DNA of 64,000 nucleotides, taken from the NCBI RefSeq assembly GCF_009363535.1, contig NZ_CP045369.1:4165001-4229000 (forward strand), given 5' to 3'. The notes beneath the pieces were generated by a model, which had not been told where the DNA came from, searched no databases, and saw nothing but the letters and a program-made list of their open reading frames with translations. Origin of the DNA: Microbulbifer sp. THAF38. Its GTDB lineage: Bacteria; Pseudomonadota; Gammaproteobacteria; Pseudomonadales; Cellvibrionaceae. The translations under genes were made by a program, and so were the position numbers. Each line of letters opens with the position of its first letter. Position 1 is the stretch's first letter. Below, in pieces: positions 40,712-49,189 of this stretch.

Positions 40712-41070
40712 CCTATGAATACCTTCTAAGAAATCTGATTATTATTGACCTCGTCACCAGTCGTTCCCAACGTCCTCCAGTGGAAACGCCATAGAATTGA
40801 TCATATTTATTAAGTGAAAATATTTTTAGATTACCTAGAGCGCTCTTGGTTAAGACTCCTGTACCCGCTCCTTCTTCTGTCAGAGCTTTATAGCCTCGTA
40901 AATAAGGCCAACCATAGCCCCAGCGGAAAGGAGTCGGCAAGAATGGTGTCCCACCCACTCTGACACCAACTAGCATAAGCAACGCTATTTCTCTCTCCCC
41001 AGTTTTGGCAACACAAATCTCCAAATTGCGGTCAGCCTCTTCACGCTGTGCATAGCTTCCACCCTTCCAG
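40539..41070. repeat. Right copy of the island-flanking direct repeat
   Basis: Same orientation as 8992-9525. It starts sharply at ctagccatacgctcacacc and covers the truncated membrane gene and most of the PLA2-like pseudogene. Confidence 0.75.
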
Positions 41071-41228
41071 TAAGCGAAATCATGGGCCTAACAGCAATCC
41101 AACCATAAATCACTTTGATCGAGTGTGCCATCAGGAAAGACGCTACAGTCACCAGAGTCAAAATCCTCTATCTCTACAGCGAACAGGGGCAGGACATAGA
41201 ATAAAAACAACAGCGGAAAATACTTCAT
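40713..41228 (-). pseudogene. PLA2-like exported protein with in-frame TAG and 3' frameshift
   Basis: From ATG 41228 the frame gives a signal peptide (KYFPLLFLFYVLPLFAVE), then CSVFPDGTLDQSDLWLDCC, a TAG at 41090-41088 (codon 47), and continues in the same frame AHDFAYWKGGSYAQREEADRNLEICVAKTGE, ALLMLVGVRVGGTPFLPTPFRWGYGWPYLRGYKALTEE. The motif CC-x-x-HD-x-AYW is that of small PLA2-like proteins, with the stop sitting at the first x. After LTEE the frame drifts; the decayed left copy and the alternate frame here (ERVQES-stop) show an indel. Two lesions make expression unlikely. Confidence 0.72.
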
Positions 41229-41296
41229 AGAGACTCTTTAGATCTATTCTTTTCTCAACACACTCATAATCATAAAAATAGCTCGGCGAACGCAAA

Positions 41297-41833
41297 CTAC
41301 CAAAAGAATATTGAAAGCAATGTTACCGGCTGCTCTACCCTTTTATCTTCAATATGAAGGTAGCCAGTTCGGTTATAATCTCGCACATAACAGGGGTAAG
41401 GGCGACCACACAGATAGAGGATCAAATCTCTCAGGTCAAAGTAAAGACATAGCCCAATAATGATATATTCAATTACAAATAAAAACCCAAAGACTCCCCA
41501 GCCTTGATATATCTCGGAAAAATTCAAACTGAACCAAATAAAGAGTGGGCCGAACGTCACAAGATGGCAAATCCCTAGGGCTCGGGTATAGGGAATCATT
41601 CTGTCCAGATAGTAAACAACATGCATTGCCAAAAAGCGCGCCAAGAAAATCATTGGCCCTTCCCAGCGCCCAAATAGCAAAGTGAAAGGCGCCAGGAAAA
41701 ATTGTGGCAACACCATGATCTTGGCCCATTGAGCGACCAGCCATCCGGTGGGTGAGCCTGGCTGCTCCAATAATCTGCGGTGCTCTTTAATGACAAAAAT
41801 CACTCTGGTGACTAGCAGGCTTAGCATTGTCAC
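41297..41833 (-). CDS. Multi-pass membrane protein, unknown
   Basis: 178 residues with four or so hydrophobic spans (MVLPQFFLAPFTLLFG, PMIFLARFLAMHVVYYL, LGICHLVTFGPLFIWFSL, GVFGFLFVIEYIIIGLCLYF). The C-terminus is charged and contains CGRPYPCYVRDYNRTGYLHIEDKR. No family recognised. It lies outside the right repeat and may belong with the small membrane/PLA2-like module. No ribosome site stands out. Confidence 0.5.
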   Translation of the reverse strand: MTMLSLLVTRVIFVIKEHRRLLEQPGSPTGWLVAQWAKIMVLPQFFLAPFTLLFGRWEGPMIFLARFLAMHVVYYLDRMIPYTRALGICHLVTFGPLFIWFSLNFSEIYQGWGVFGFLFVIEYIIIGLCLYFDLRDLILYLCGRPYPCYVRDYNRTGYLHIEDKRVEQPVTLLSIFFW

Positions 41834-42122
41834 ATCCTTCAGAAGAACAAGTCTGTTATAAACAAAGGATAGAGTAGATGTTTAATCTAACCTTCGACAT
41901 CCACAATAAAGACCAAACTTTAAATATTCTTTTTAAGAGACATGAAAAGAAAATACCCTACTAGTAACGTTACTAGACGATACCAGCATCACTATTTAAA
42001 TTTCTTGAAAGGGGGAGGGATTATTGAGAAGGAGCACATGTACTTCGGCATCCATGCGCAAAGTACATGCTATTTTTAAAAGTGTAAGAACAACATATAT
42101 TGATATTTTGCGGACCTAAAGA
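41834..42122. other. Intergenic, nothing recognised
   Basis: 289 A+T-rich bases between two leftward genes (a membrane protein and the end of parE). It should contain the parE operon terminator and the membrane gene's promoter. A short AGTAACGTTACT palindrome is visible near 41961-41972. No gene was seen. Confidence 0.35.
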
Positions 42123-44009
42123 TTAACCCACTTCCGCCAAATTACCCTTACTCTCCAACCACTGCTTGCGATCCCCGGCGCGCTTCTTGGCCAAGAGCAT
42201 ATCTAACAGCTGGTTACTGTCATCACCGGCATCGATATAAAGCTGTACCAGGCGGCGAGTGTTGGGGTCCATGGTGGTTTCACGTAGCTGCAAGGGATTC
42301 ATTTCACCCAGACCTTTAAAGCGGGTTACCTGAATTTTGCCTTTTTTCTTTTCTGCGCTTATGCGGTCGAGGATGCCCTGCTTCTCTGATTCATCCAGCG
42401 CATAGTAAACATCTTTACCGATATCTATGCGGAACAGTGGCGGCATGGCTACATAGACGTGGCCATTGGTCACCAGTGGGCGGAAGTGACGCAGGAAAAG
42501 AGCACAGAGAAGAGTGGCAATATGCAGGCCATCGGAGTCGGCGTCGGCAAGGATACAAATCTTGTTGTAGCGCAATCCTTCCAGGTTGTCGCTACCAGGA
42601 TCGACACCCAGTGCCACGGCAATATCGTGCACTTCCTGGCTGGCGAGGATCTCGGCGGAATCCACTTCCCAGGTATTCAGGATTTTACCGCGCAGCGGCA
42701 TGATAGCCTGGAACTCGCGGTCCCGCGCCTGTTTAGCGGAACCGCCGGCGGAGTCCCCCTCTACCAGGAAAAGCTCGGAGCGGGAGGTATCGGCGCTGGA
42801 GCAATCTGCCAGCTTACCCGGCAATGCGGGACCTTGGGTAACCTTTTTACGTGCGACTTTTTTGGCAGAGCGCATTCGCTTTTGTGCATTACCAATACAC
42901 AATTCGGCAAGCTTATCGCCCTCTTCTGTATGCTGGTTCAGCCACAGGCTGAAAGCATCCTTGGCCACGCCGGAAATAAATGCGGTGGCTTCACGGGAGG
43001 AGAGGCGCTCTTTGGTCTGCCCAGAGAACTGCGGGTCGGCCAGCTTGGCCGAGAGCACGTAAGAACACTGTCCCCAGATATCCTCAGGGCCCAGCTTGAT
43101 ACCGCGGGGCAATAAATTGCGAATCTCGCAGTACTCACGCATGGCGTCGAGCAGGCCCGCGCGCAGACCATTCACGTGAGTACCGCCCTGGGCAGTAGGG
43201 ATCAGGTTAACGTAGGACTCGGCGGTGACCTCACCGCCCTCCGGCAACCATTGCACTGCCCAATCCGCAGCTTCGGTAGAGGCGGCAAAGCTGCCCACAA
43301 AGGGTTCGGCCGGCAATACTTCCCAGCCTTGATTGGCAGCGGCGAGATAGTCTTTGAGACCGTCCTCGTAGTACCACTCGTCGGACTCTCCATCCTGCTC
43401 ATTGATAAAGGTAACTGTCAGGCCGGGGCACAATACCGCTTTGGCACGCAGTAGGTGGCGCAGGCGCACCACGGAGAATTTAGCGGAATCGAAATACTTG
43501 GGATCGGGCAGGAAGCGCACGCTGGTGCCCGTGGTGCGCTTGGCACAATCGCCGATCACCTCTAGGTCAGAGGCCTTTTCTCCATTTTGGAAGCCGATGC
43601 GGTGCACCTTGCCATCCCGTTGGATAGTCACTTCCAGCACTTTGGAAAGCGCGTTCACCACAGAAACGCCAACACCGTGTAAACCACCGGAAAACTGGTA
43701 GTTTTTATTGGAAAACTTACCGCCGGCGTGCAGGGTGGACAGTATCACTTCGACACCGGGGCGCCCCTGTTCCGGGTGTATATCCACCGGCATACCGCGA
43801 CCGTTATCACTTACCGAGAGCGAATGGTCCTTATGCAGTACTACCTCAATTTTTTTTGCGTGCCCGGCGAGCGCTTCGTCGACACTGTTGTCGATCACTT
43901 CCTGGGCCAGGTGGTTGGGGCGGGTGGTATCTGTATACATGCCCGGGCGCTTTCGCACCGGGTCCAGCCCCGTGAGTACCTCAATATCTTCGGCGGAATA
44001 ATTGGCCAT
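42123..44009 (-). CDS. parE: DNA topoisomerase IV subunit B
   Basis: 628 residues, normal ParE length. GHKL ATPase: QEVIDNSVDEALAGHAKKI, SVSDNGRGMPVDIHPEQGRPGVEVILSTLHAGGKF, YQFSGGLHGVGVSVVNALS. The transducer domain has GGTHVNGLRAGLLDA and QTKERLSSREA, and the TOPRIM domain has LFLVEGDSAGGSAKQARDREFQAIMPLRGKILN, the DADSDGLHI acid cluster and RFKGLGEMNP. With ParC it decatenates chromosomes and is a fluoroquinolone target. Last gene of the nudF-yqiB-cpdA-yqiA-parE block, the order seen in E. coli, here with one lipoprotein gene interposed. Confidence 0.96.
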   Translation of the reverse strand: MANYSAEDIEVLTGLDPVRKRPGMYTDTTRPNHLAQEVIDNSVDEALAGHAKKIEVVLHKDHSLSVSDNGRGMPVDIHPEQGRPGVEVILSTLHAGGKFSNKNYQFSGGLHGVGVSVVNALSKVLEVTIQRDGKVHRIGFQNGEKASDLEVIGDCAKRTTGTSVRFLPDPKYFDSAKFSVVRLRHLLRAKAVLCPGLTVTFINEQDGESDEWYYEDGLKDYLAAANQGWEVLPAEPFVGSFAASTEAADWAVQWLPEGGEVTAESYVNLIPTAQGGTHVNGLRAGLLDAMREYCEIRNLLPRGIKLGPEDIWGQCSYVLSAKLADPQFSGQTKERLSSREATAFISGVAKDAFSLWLNQHTEEGDKLAELCIGNAQKRMRSAKKVARKKVTQGPALPGKLADCSSADTSRSELFLVEGDSAGGSAKQARDREFQAIMPLRGKILNTWEVDSAEILASQEVHDIAVALGVDPGSDNLEGLRYNKICILADADSDGLHIATLLCALFLRHFRPLVTNGHVYVAMPPLFRIDIGKDVYYALDESEKQGILDRISAEKKKGKIQVTRFKGLGEMNPLQLRETTMDPNTRRLVQLYIDAGDDSNQLLDMLLAKKRAGDRKQWLESKGNLAEVG

Positions 44010-44021
44010 AATTTTTATAAA

Positions 44022-44645
44022 TTACTGCTGGTTAAATAGAAATTCGACAATGGGATCGCAGTATCGCGCGAAGCCCTGAAAGCTGTGATCACCACCCTCT
44101 TCGACAGTTTGACGCTGCCCTTGATAGAAAGACTCCGCATCGCGGTAGTCGAGGGTTTCATCGCCTCGCTGTGCCAAAAGCCAATAGCGGCTGAGCAGCG
44201 GGCTGGGTATCTCTGCTTCCAATTGCGCCATGGTATCAACGTCCGCCCCGCTAAGGCGATACTCCTGTGACTCACCGCTGTAAGGCTGTAACACCTGACC
44301 GACGTAGGACGGCATAAAGCGAGATGGGCGGACCGCGGGGTTAATCAGCACTGCCGGCAAACGATAGCGCTCACCGAGGTAGGTACACCAGAAGCCCCCC
44401 ATCGAGCTACCGACCAGGCCGATAGGCCCAGTGTTGCCTGAGTCCAGGAAACCGTCCAACAGGCGCTGCAGTGATTGCTGGGCATTCCCCGGATAGGGAG
44501 AGATTTGCGGCGCACAGAAAATGATCTGCGGGTGGTCGGCAGCAAGCCGCTCCCGCATCAGTTGGCATTTAAAGGACTGAGGCGATGAAAGAAAGCCGTG
44601 CAGATAGATCAGCAGCGGCCTTCCGTTGAGATTTTGTGTTTGCAT
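44022..44645 (-). CDS. yqiA: YqiA-type esterase (alpha/beta hydrolase)
   Basis: 207 residues. Small alpha/beta hydrolase: LLIYLHGFLSSPQSFK, nucleophile VGSSMGGFWCTYL, acid in QRGDETLDYRDA, and His in EEGGDHSFQGF. All match the YqiA family, whose E. coli member has short-chain esterase activity and whose gene precedes parE. The gap to parE is 12 bases. Confidence 0.9.
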   Translation of the reverse strand: MQTQNLNGRPLLIYLHGFLSSPQSFKCQLMRERLAADHPQIIFCAPQISPYPGNAQQSLQRLLDGFLDSGNTGPIGLVGSSMGGFWCTYLGERYRLPAVLINPAVRPSRFMPSYVGQVLQPYSGESQEYRLSGADVDTMAQLEAEIPSPLLSRYWLLAQRGDETLDYRDAESFYQGQRQTVEEGGDHSFQGFARYCDPIVEFLFNQQ

Positions 44646-44719
44646 AGTCGGGGATTATAGCGCCCCGTGGCAGCAATGGGGCCTGCCTCCTCACAGATCC
44701 CACTGATCACCAGTCCCGA

Positions 44720-45373
44720 TTACAACAGGGACCTGTCCAGGCTGGCAAATGCCCGGCGTATATCCACACGCATATCGGACCAGAAGGTGACACTGGTGAA
44801 TCGCTCCAGCCGTCCACCCGGTCCGGACGAGGAACCAAAATTCTCGCCAATGTCCCGTCGATCGCGGAAATGCATTACAGCGCTGCCGTTACGATCGAAC
44901 AGAGTACCTACCATTTCTGCGTAGGCACTCTGCTCTGTATAGACACGCCAGGTCCAGGGGGACGGATCGAGCGGTGCAGCCAGGGAGAAATTTTGCAGTG
45001 ACAGAGATAGCGTGTAATCGGCCTCCGCCTGATCCGACACCTGCTGTGCATTGCGTGGTTTTAGCAGCTTATCGTTAAAGCTCTGTGCCAACAGAGTGTT
45101 TAGTCGCTGTAGATCCCTCTGGTCCAGCTCATAATCTTTTTCCCGATATTGGCGCCTGGGCAAGGAAGAGAATCGCTTAGTGTATTCAATCTGAACCGGT
45201 GCGATATAAACCTTAGCACCACTGAGATCTAGGGCAAAAGCCGCGGCGACTTCATCGAGCTGGCTCTGCCGCACTTCCAATCCATCGCTGCGCTCTTGCA
45301 GAGTGGACTGCTGGCTGCAAGCCGCGATCAATAAAAAGAGTGAGAGGAGTGGTAAAAAAAATAATTTATGCAT
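44720..45373 (-). CDS. Lipoprotein, DUF3313-like
   Basis: 217 residues with a lipoprotein signal (LFLLIAAC, Cys at about 19). The mature domain reads ALDLSGAKVYIAPVQIEYTKRF, RDLQRLNTLLAQSFNDKLLKPR, ADYTLSLSLQNFSLAAPLDPSPWTWRVYT, a beta-rich domain with the 'Y...l' helix and strands of periplasmic DUF3313-type lipoproteins. Function unknown. It lies between yqiA and cpdA on the same strand but is separated from cpdA by 449 bases, so it may have its own promoter. Confidence 0.6.
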   Translation of the reverse strand: MHKLFFLPLLSLFLLIAACSQQSTLQERSDGLEVRQSQLDEVAAAFALDLSGAKVYIAPVQIEYTKRFSSLPRRQYREKDYELDQRDLQRLNTLLAQSFNDKLLKPRNAQQVSDQAEADYTLSLSLQNFSLAAPLDPSPWTWRVYTEQSAYAEMVGTLFDRNGSAVMHFRDRRDIGENFGSSSGPGGRLERFTSVTFWSDMRVDIRRAFASLDRSLL

Positions 45374-45822
45374 TTTTAAATTCCCATTTTCCCGACAGGA
45401 TATTTATCCGGTGAGAGGCTCCCAACACAACATTTATTACCACTCAATTTCGAGCCTCGGCAATTATAGAAACCAGAGTTAAATTCTTAATTGACCGCAT
45501 CTTTCACCGCCTTTAGACCATATTGAAAAAACACAGCTCAATACAGGCCCCTCATTGTACGGTGAGAGGCTAGGAAAAGCAGGGGGCTTTGGTAAAGAAA
45601 TACTTTCTTGCGCTTAACTAAAAAGGCAAAAGAAAGGAGCGGAATGCACTTGGGTAGTATGAATTAGGGATAACGATTTAGTATGGGTCCGAGTTATTTT
45701 TTCATTATACCGGAAGCAGTGAATTCTCTACTCGAGAACCAATAACGACTTGCAGGAGAGAAGATGAAGAAGCTGTAGTGGAACGGAAGAACCGCTGCGA
45801 ATGCGCAGCGGTTTGACTTAAA
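45374..45822. other. Intergenic, no gene recognised
   Basis: 449 bases between the lipoprotein gene and cpdA on the leftward strand. The side next to cpdA has short self-complementary runs (aaccgctgcgcattcgcagcgg; arms CCGCTGCG/CGCAGCGG at 45791-45812 in the plus-strand reading), which fit a cpdA-end terminator. The rest shows no coding frame or RNA gene that I can support. Confidence 0.4.
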
Positions 45823-46647
45823 TCAATATCCGGATGAGGCGAGATCGACACAATACTTGGAGATAGCCACCCGCTCCACGCCAGTTTCGTAAGTGCCATC
45901 GCTAAACAATTCAAACCAGCGGTAACCAGGCATCTCATCGTCTACGGCGAAGGGGCCGCTACCGGGAGTGAACTGCACAGAGGTGGAGGGCGTCGCATGC
46001 AGACCGAAATGGCCTCGGTTGCTGTCAAACTGCTGATGTACATGCCCCCAAACCAGGGCTTTTACCTGAGGAGCCTGATCGACCATTTGCAAAAAGGTTT
46101 CACAGCCCTCGCGCAGCATATGGCCATCGATCCACTTGCTACCCACAGGTACCGGCTGGTGGTGCATCATAATGATCACCGGATGATCGCGGGTTTCCCA
46201 CAGGAGTAATTGCAGGCGCTCCAGTTGCGCGCTGTCCAGGCCACCGCAAATCTGTCCTGTTACGCTGGTATCCAACAGCAGTAGGCGCCAATCTCCCAGG
46301 GCGACCAAATCAGTACAGCGATTGGGAGCCAGTTTTTTCATGCGGGCACTGACATCGTGGTTGCCGGGCAGCCAGTACCAGGGCATGGGAAGTGTGCGGG
46401 TTTTTTCTAGGAATCGGCAGTAGGAAGCCTCAGATCCATTGGCACTGATATCGCCGGTGGCAACCAGGGCTCGGGCGCGGGGTAGCCCACTTCGGAGAGA
46501 GGTCAAAACTTCATCGAGGGTGTAGCCGGTATCCAGACCCAACAATTGATAATCGGGCCTGCTGCCGATATGTGGATCTGTGATCTGGATAAGACGTTGC
46601 GAAGTCACCCCCGGGGGTGAATCCGACTTGTTGTGCTCGCGAATCAC
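45823..46647 (-). CDS. cpdA: 3',5'-cyclic AMP phosphodiesterase
   Basis: 274 residues. Class III metallophosphatase: ITDPHIG (D-x-H), VATGDISANG (GD), LPGNHDVSA (GNHD), MMHHQPVPVGS (H) and WGHVHQQFD (GHxH) supply the binuclear metal site. The sequence matches CpdA, which hydrolyses cAMP to AMP and so tunes CRP-dependent regulation. Normal family length. It lies 41 bases after the DUF1249 gene. Confidence 0.93.
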   Translation of the reverse strand: MIREHNKSDSPPGVTSQRLIQITDPHIGSRPDYQLLGLDTGYTLDEVLTSLRSGLPRARALVATGDISANGSEASYCRFLEKTRTLPMPWYWLPGNHDVSARMKKLAPNRCTDLVALGDWRLLLLDTSVTGQICGGLDSAQLERLQLLLWETRDHPVIIMMHHQPVPVGSKWIDGHMLREGCETFLQMVDQAPQVKALVWGHVHQQFDSNRGHFGLHATPSTSVQFTPGSGPFAVDDEMPGYRWFELFSDGTYETGVERVAISKYCVDLASSGY

Positions 46648-46688
46648 TTGCTCACCTTGTGTTCACATCCATGTGTTCTGCAGCAGAA

Positions 46689-47210
46689 TTAAAATCTCTG
46701 GCCATCCAACACCAGTTCAAATTCTGCACGACCATTTGCAAGACAGTACTCCAACCACTCGCCGAGAAAGCGATTGGCCTGGGGTCTCTCATCTGCACGC
46801 TGCATACGGGGATTTGGATAGGCGGTATCCACTCCTTTACCACCCACCGGCCCGCGACCATTGGCTTTTATCACCTCCGCCATGCACGCATCGTGGTAGA
46901 GGCGTACAGTCAGGTCTGGAGGCTCCAGCCACTGACACTCGTTGAGATTTACCTCCGCCGCCAGAGACACCTCCGTGGTGTATCTGGAGCGCTCCACTAC
47001 TCTCAACACCAGAGTGCCACCGGGCAGCTGGTAGCGCCAGAGCGCTCTTTGTGAAAGCTCTGGCAACAATTTGGTCAAGCGCAGGTAGTTGGCGTCACAA
47101 TCGGCATGATAAGACGACAGGTCGACTCTATACACCGCCCGCCCGTTGCCATTTGGCGACATTTTCGACTGCCTTCGCCGTCGCGTTTTAGCCTCGCCCA
47201 GTAGAGCCAT
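46689..47210 (-). CDS. yqiB: DUF1249/YqiB family protein
   Basis: 173 residues from ATG 47210, with GGAG eight bases upstream (a GTG three codons earlier is less likely). The pattern YHADCDANYLRLTKLLPEL, LVLRVVERSRYTTEVSLAAEV, VRLYHDACMAEVIKANGRG, QANRFLGEWLEYCLANGRAEFELVL is the YqiB/DUF1249 family. Function unknown; the gene is almost always kept between nudF and cpdA, as here. Confidence 0.88.
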   Translation of the reverse strand: MALLGEAKTRRRRQSKMSPNGNGRAVYRVDLSSYHADCDANYLRLTKLLPELSQRALWRYQLPGGTLVLRVVERSRYTTEVSLAAEVNLNECQWLEPPDLTVRLYHDACMAEVIKANGRGPVGGKGVDTAYPNPRMQRADERPQANRFLGEWLEYCLANGRAEFELVLDGQRF

Positions 47211-47296
47211 TATCAACACTCCAATTCAGTGACCGCCGTGACTCAGCTCTCAATTTGCTCTATACGCAGGTAACCGTGCGCAATGCAAATGACCAG

Positions 47297-47959
47297 TCAG
47301 GCAGTTGCCCTGTGGTTTGTTAGTTTTGCCCGGTTCAATTGCAGCCACTGCATACAAATAATGGTGGCCGAATTATCGATAGGGTTCTCACCTGGAGCAT
47401 AGCCCCCCGCCATGGTGGCGAGTATCGAGTCTCTGGAAAATACCCGCAGGCGGATATCTTCGTTTTCCTGCTCCAAGCCAAAGTAACCCTCTGCACTGCT
47501 CAAGTCCACCAGCGCACAATACAGGTGCAGCCGTTCGGAGCTGCCACCCACACTGGGCATATAACTGTGGATAAAGTGCAACGCCTGTACCTTAAGCCCC
47601 GCTTCTTCCAGTACTTCGCGACGGGCTACATGCTCCAGGTCCTCCCCGGCTTCCACCATGCCGGCCACTACTTCCAGGCACCAGGGGCCCGCCGGTCGCT
47701 CCAGTGCGCCAATACGAAACTGCTCGGTAAGCGCAACGAGATCCCGATCAGGATCGTAGAGCAATACCCCCACTGCCGGACCGCGTACAAACAGCTCCCG
47801 CGTGAAGATTTCACTCCAGCCACCGCGAAAAAGGCGATGGCGCAGCCGCAACCGCAACATGGAAAAAAATCCCTTATAGACAGTCTCCCTGGAAACAACT
47901 TCTACAGAATCTGCGGAAAACTCCGGGGACAAACCCTTTTGACTCTTCATTTTTGACAT
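47297..47959 (-). CDS. nudF: ADP-ribose pyrophosphatase
   Basis: 220 residues from ATG 47959. Starts at 47995 and 47950 are also possible; E. coli NudF aligns best to the last two. Nudix box GMVEAGEDLEHVARREVLEEAGL (REx2EExG core) is intact, and the N-terminal ETVYKGFFSMLRLRLRHRLF, EQFRIGA and C-terminal ENEDIRLRVF, IDNSATIICMQWLQLNR are family-typical. It hydrolyses ADP-ribose to AMP and ribose-5-phosphate. First gene of the block ending in parE. Confidence 0.92.
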   Translation of the reverse strand: MSKMKSQKGLSPEFSADSVEVVSRETVYKGFFSMLRLRLRHRLFRGGWSEIFTRELFVRGPAVGVLLYDPDRDLVALTEQFRIGALERPAGPWCLEVVAGMVEAGEDLEHVARREVLEEAGLKVQALHFIHSYMPSVGGSSERLHLYCALVDLSSAEGYFGLEQENEDIRLRVFSRDSILATMAGGYAPGENPIDNSATIICMQWLQLNRAKLTNHRATA

Positions 47960-48111
47960 TAGTTCGCTGACCTTCTGCGCGAGTGGGATCTGCATACTTG
48001 GGCACTATATGACCGGGATGCAGCTGTTATACTCTGCGCCCACCGTACCAGCCCCTATAGCAAGCGGCCATACGTATTATCTCCCTGGATTTTTTTAGAG
48101 ACCGCACCACC

Positions 48112-49152
48112 ATGAGAGTGCTCAATATCGCCTACCAGCAACTGCGCCGTTACGGTAAGACGCGGGTTAGCTGGGCACAGAAACTGACTTTTGGCCTGAT
48201 CAAAAACGACCACTATACACAGGTGTTCAGCGACCGGGATGTGGCAGCCTTTGAAGCGCCCTTTGGAATCCGCGACTTGGGGGTGAGCAAAGCCAATCGC
48301 CGCCTGTTGGAAACGGTTGAAGCATTTGAGCCCGACCTGATCATCGCCGGCCACTGCGACATGATCAGTAACGACACCCTGAAGGCGATCAAGCAACAAC
48401 AGCCCAACTGCCTGATCGCACACTGCAATAACGATCCGCTGTTCGTGCCCAGCAATGTTGAGCGTATCAAGCACCGCGCCGAAGTGGCCGATGCTGTCTT
48501 TGTCTCCACCGGCCGCCGCGAACTGAGTATTTTTGAGGGGATAAATGCCCGCGTTTACCACATGCCCAACCCGGTCGAGCCCTCCATCGAAAACCTCAAT
48601 AATGCCGAGCGCACTGATCTGCCTATCGATCTGCTGTTTTGTAGCAACAGCAATAATTTCACCAAGCGCCTGCAAATGGTGAAAAATCTCAAGGATGCCC
48701 TGGGAGATTCGCTGAGCTTCAAAACCTACGGCAGCTTTGGTGAAGCGCCAGTTTGGGGGAGGGACTACGATCGCGCACTGGCACAAACTAAAATGGGGCT
48801 GAACTTTAACCGCCAGGATACCCACTACTGGTATTCCTCAGCGCGTATGGCCCAGCTCGCCGGCAATGGTATTTTGCAATTCACCAGTGACAAGTTGCAC
48901 TTCGACGAACTACTGCCTGCAGAGAGCGTGGTTTACTTTTCCGATGAGCAGGACCTGCTGGAAAAAATCCGCGAGTTCCATGGTGATGATGCCAAGCGCC
49001 GCGCCTGGGCAGCAAAAGCCCGGGAATTTTTCCACACCGAAATGAACTCAAAACTCTACGCCCAGTACATTGTTGAGGCCACCAGCCTGCAACCCTTTAG
49101 TCACGACTACGCCTGGGCGCACGATATAAACCTGGATGGCACGCTGAAATAA
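48112..49152 (+). CDS. CgeB-like glycosyltransferase
   Basis: 346 residues. Features: VLNIAYQQLRRYGKTRVSWAQKLTFGLIKNDH, PDLIIAGHCDMISNDTLKAIKQQQPNCLIAHCNNDP, ADAVFVSTGRRELSIF, DLLFCSNSNNFTKRLQMVKNLK and the C-terminal MGLNFNRQDTHYWYSSARMAQLAGNGILQFT, FDELLPAESVVYFSDEQDLLEKI, which is the Glyco_trans_1_2 (CgeB/spore-type) pattern with the 'R..E..a.G' segment here as RMAQLAGNG. It is followed 37 bases later by a GT4 gene. The sugar and acceptor are unknown; an LPS core or exopolysaccharide role is likely. Confidence 0.75.
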   Translation: MRVLNIAYQQLRRYGKTRVSWAQKLTFGLIKNDHYTQVFSDRDVAAFEAPFGIRDLGVSKANRRLLETVEAFEPDLIIAGHCDMISNDTLKAIKQQQPNCLIAHCNNDPLFVPSNVERIKHRAEVADAVFVSTGRRELSIFEGINARVYHMPNPVEPSIENLNNAERTDLPIDLLFCSNSNNFTKRLQMVKNLKDALGDSLSFKTYGSFGEAPVWGRDYDRALAQTKMGLNFNRQDTHYWYSSARMAQLAGNGILQFTSDKLHFDELLPAESVVYFSDEQDLLEKIREFHGDDAKRRAWAAKAREFFHTEMNSKLYAQYIVEATSLQPFSHDYAWAHDINLDGTLK

Positions 49153-49189
49153 CGGCCGCTGGAAGAATTACACAGAATACGTTGGATTT

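Noticed and set aside
40713..41228. TAG codon as pyrrolysine or programmed readthrough
   Set aside because: A second frameshift lesion is present and the sister copy is fully decayed, so it is a pseudogene.
42437..44039. Several long plus-strand ORFs opposite parE
   Set aside because: They are antisense shadows of the G+C-rich parE gene with no domain content or ribosome sites.
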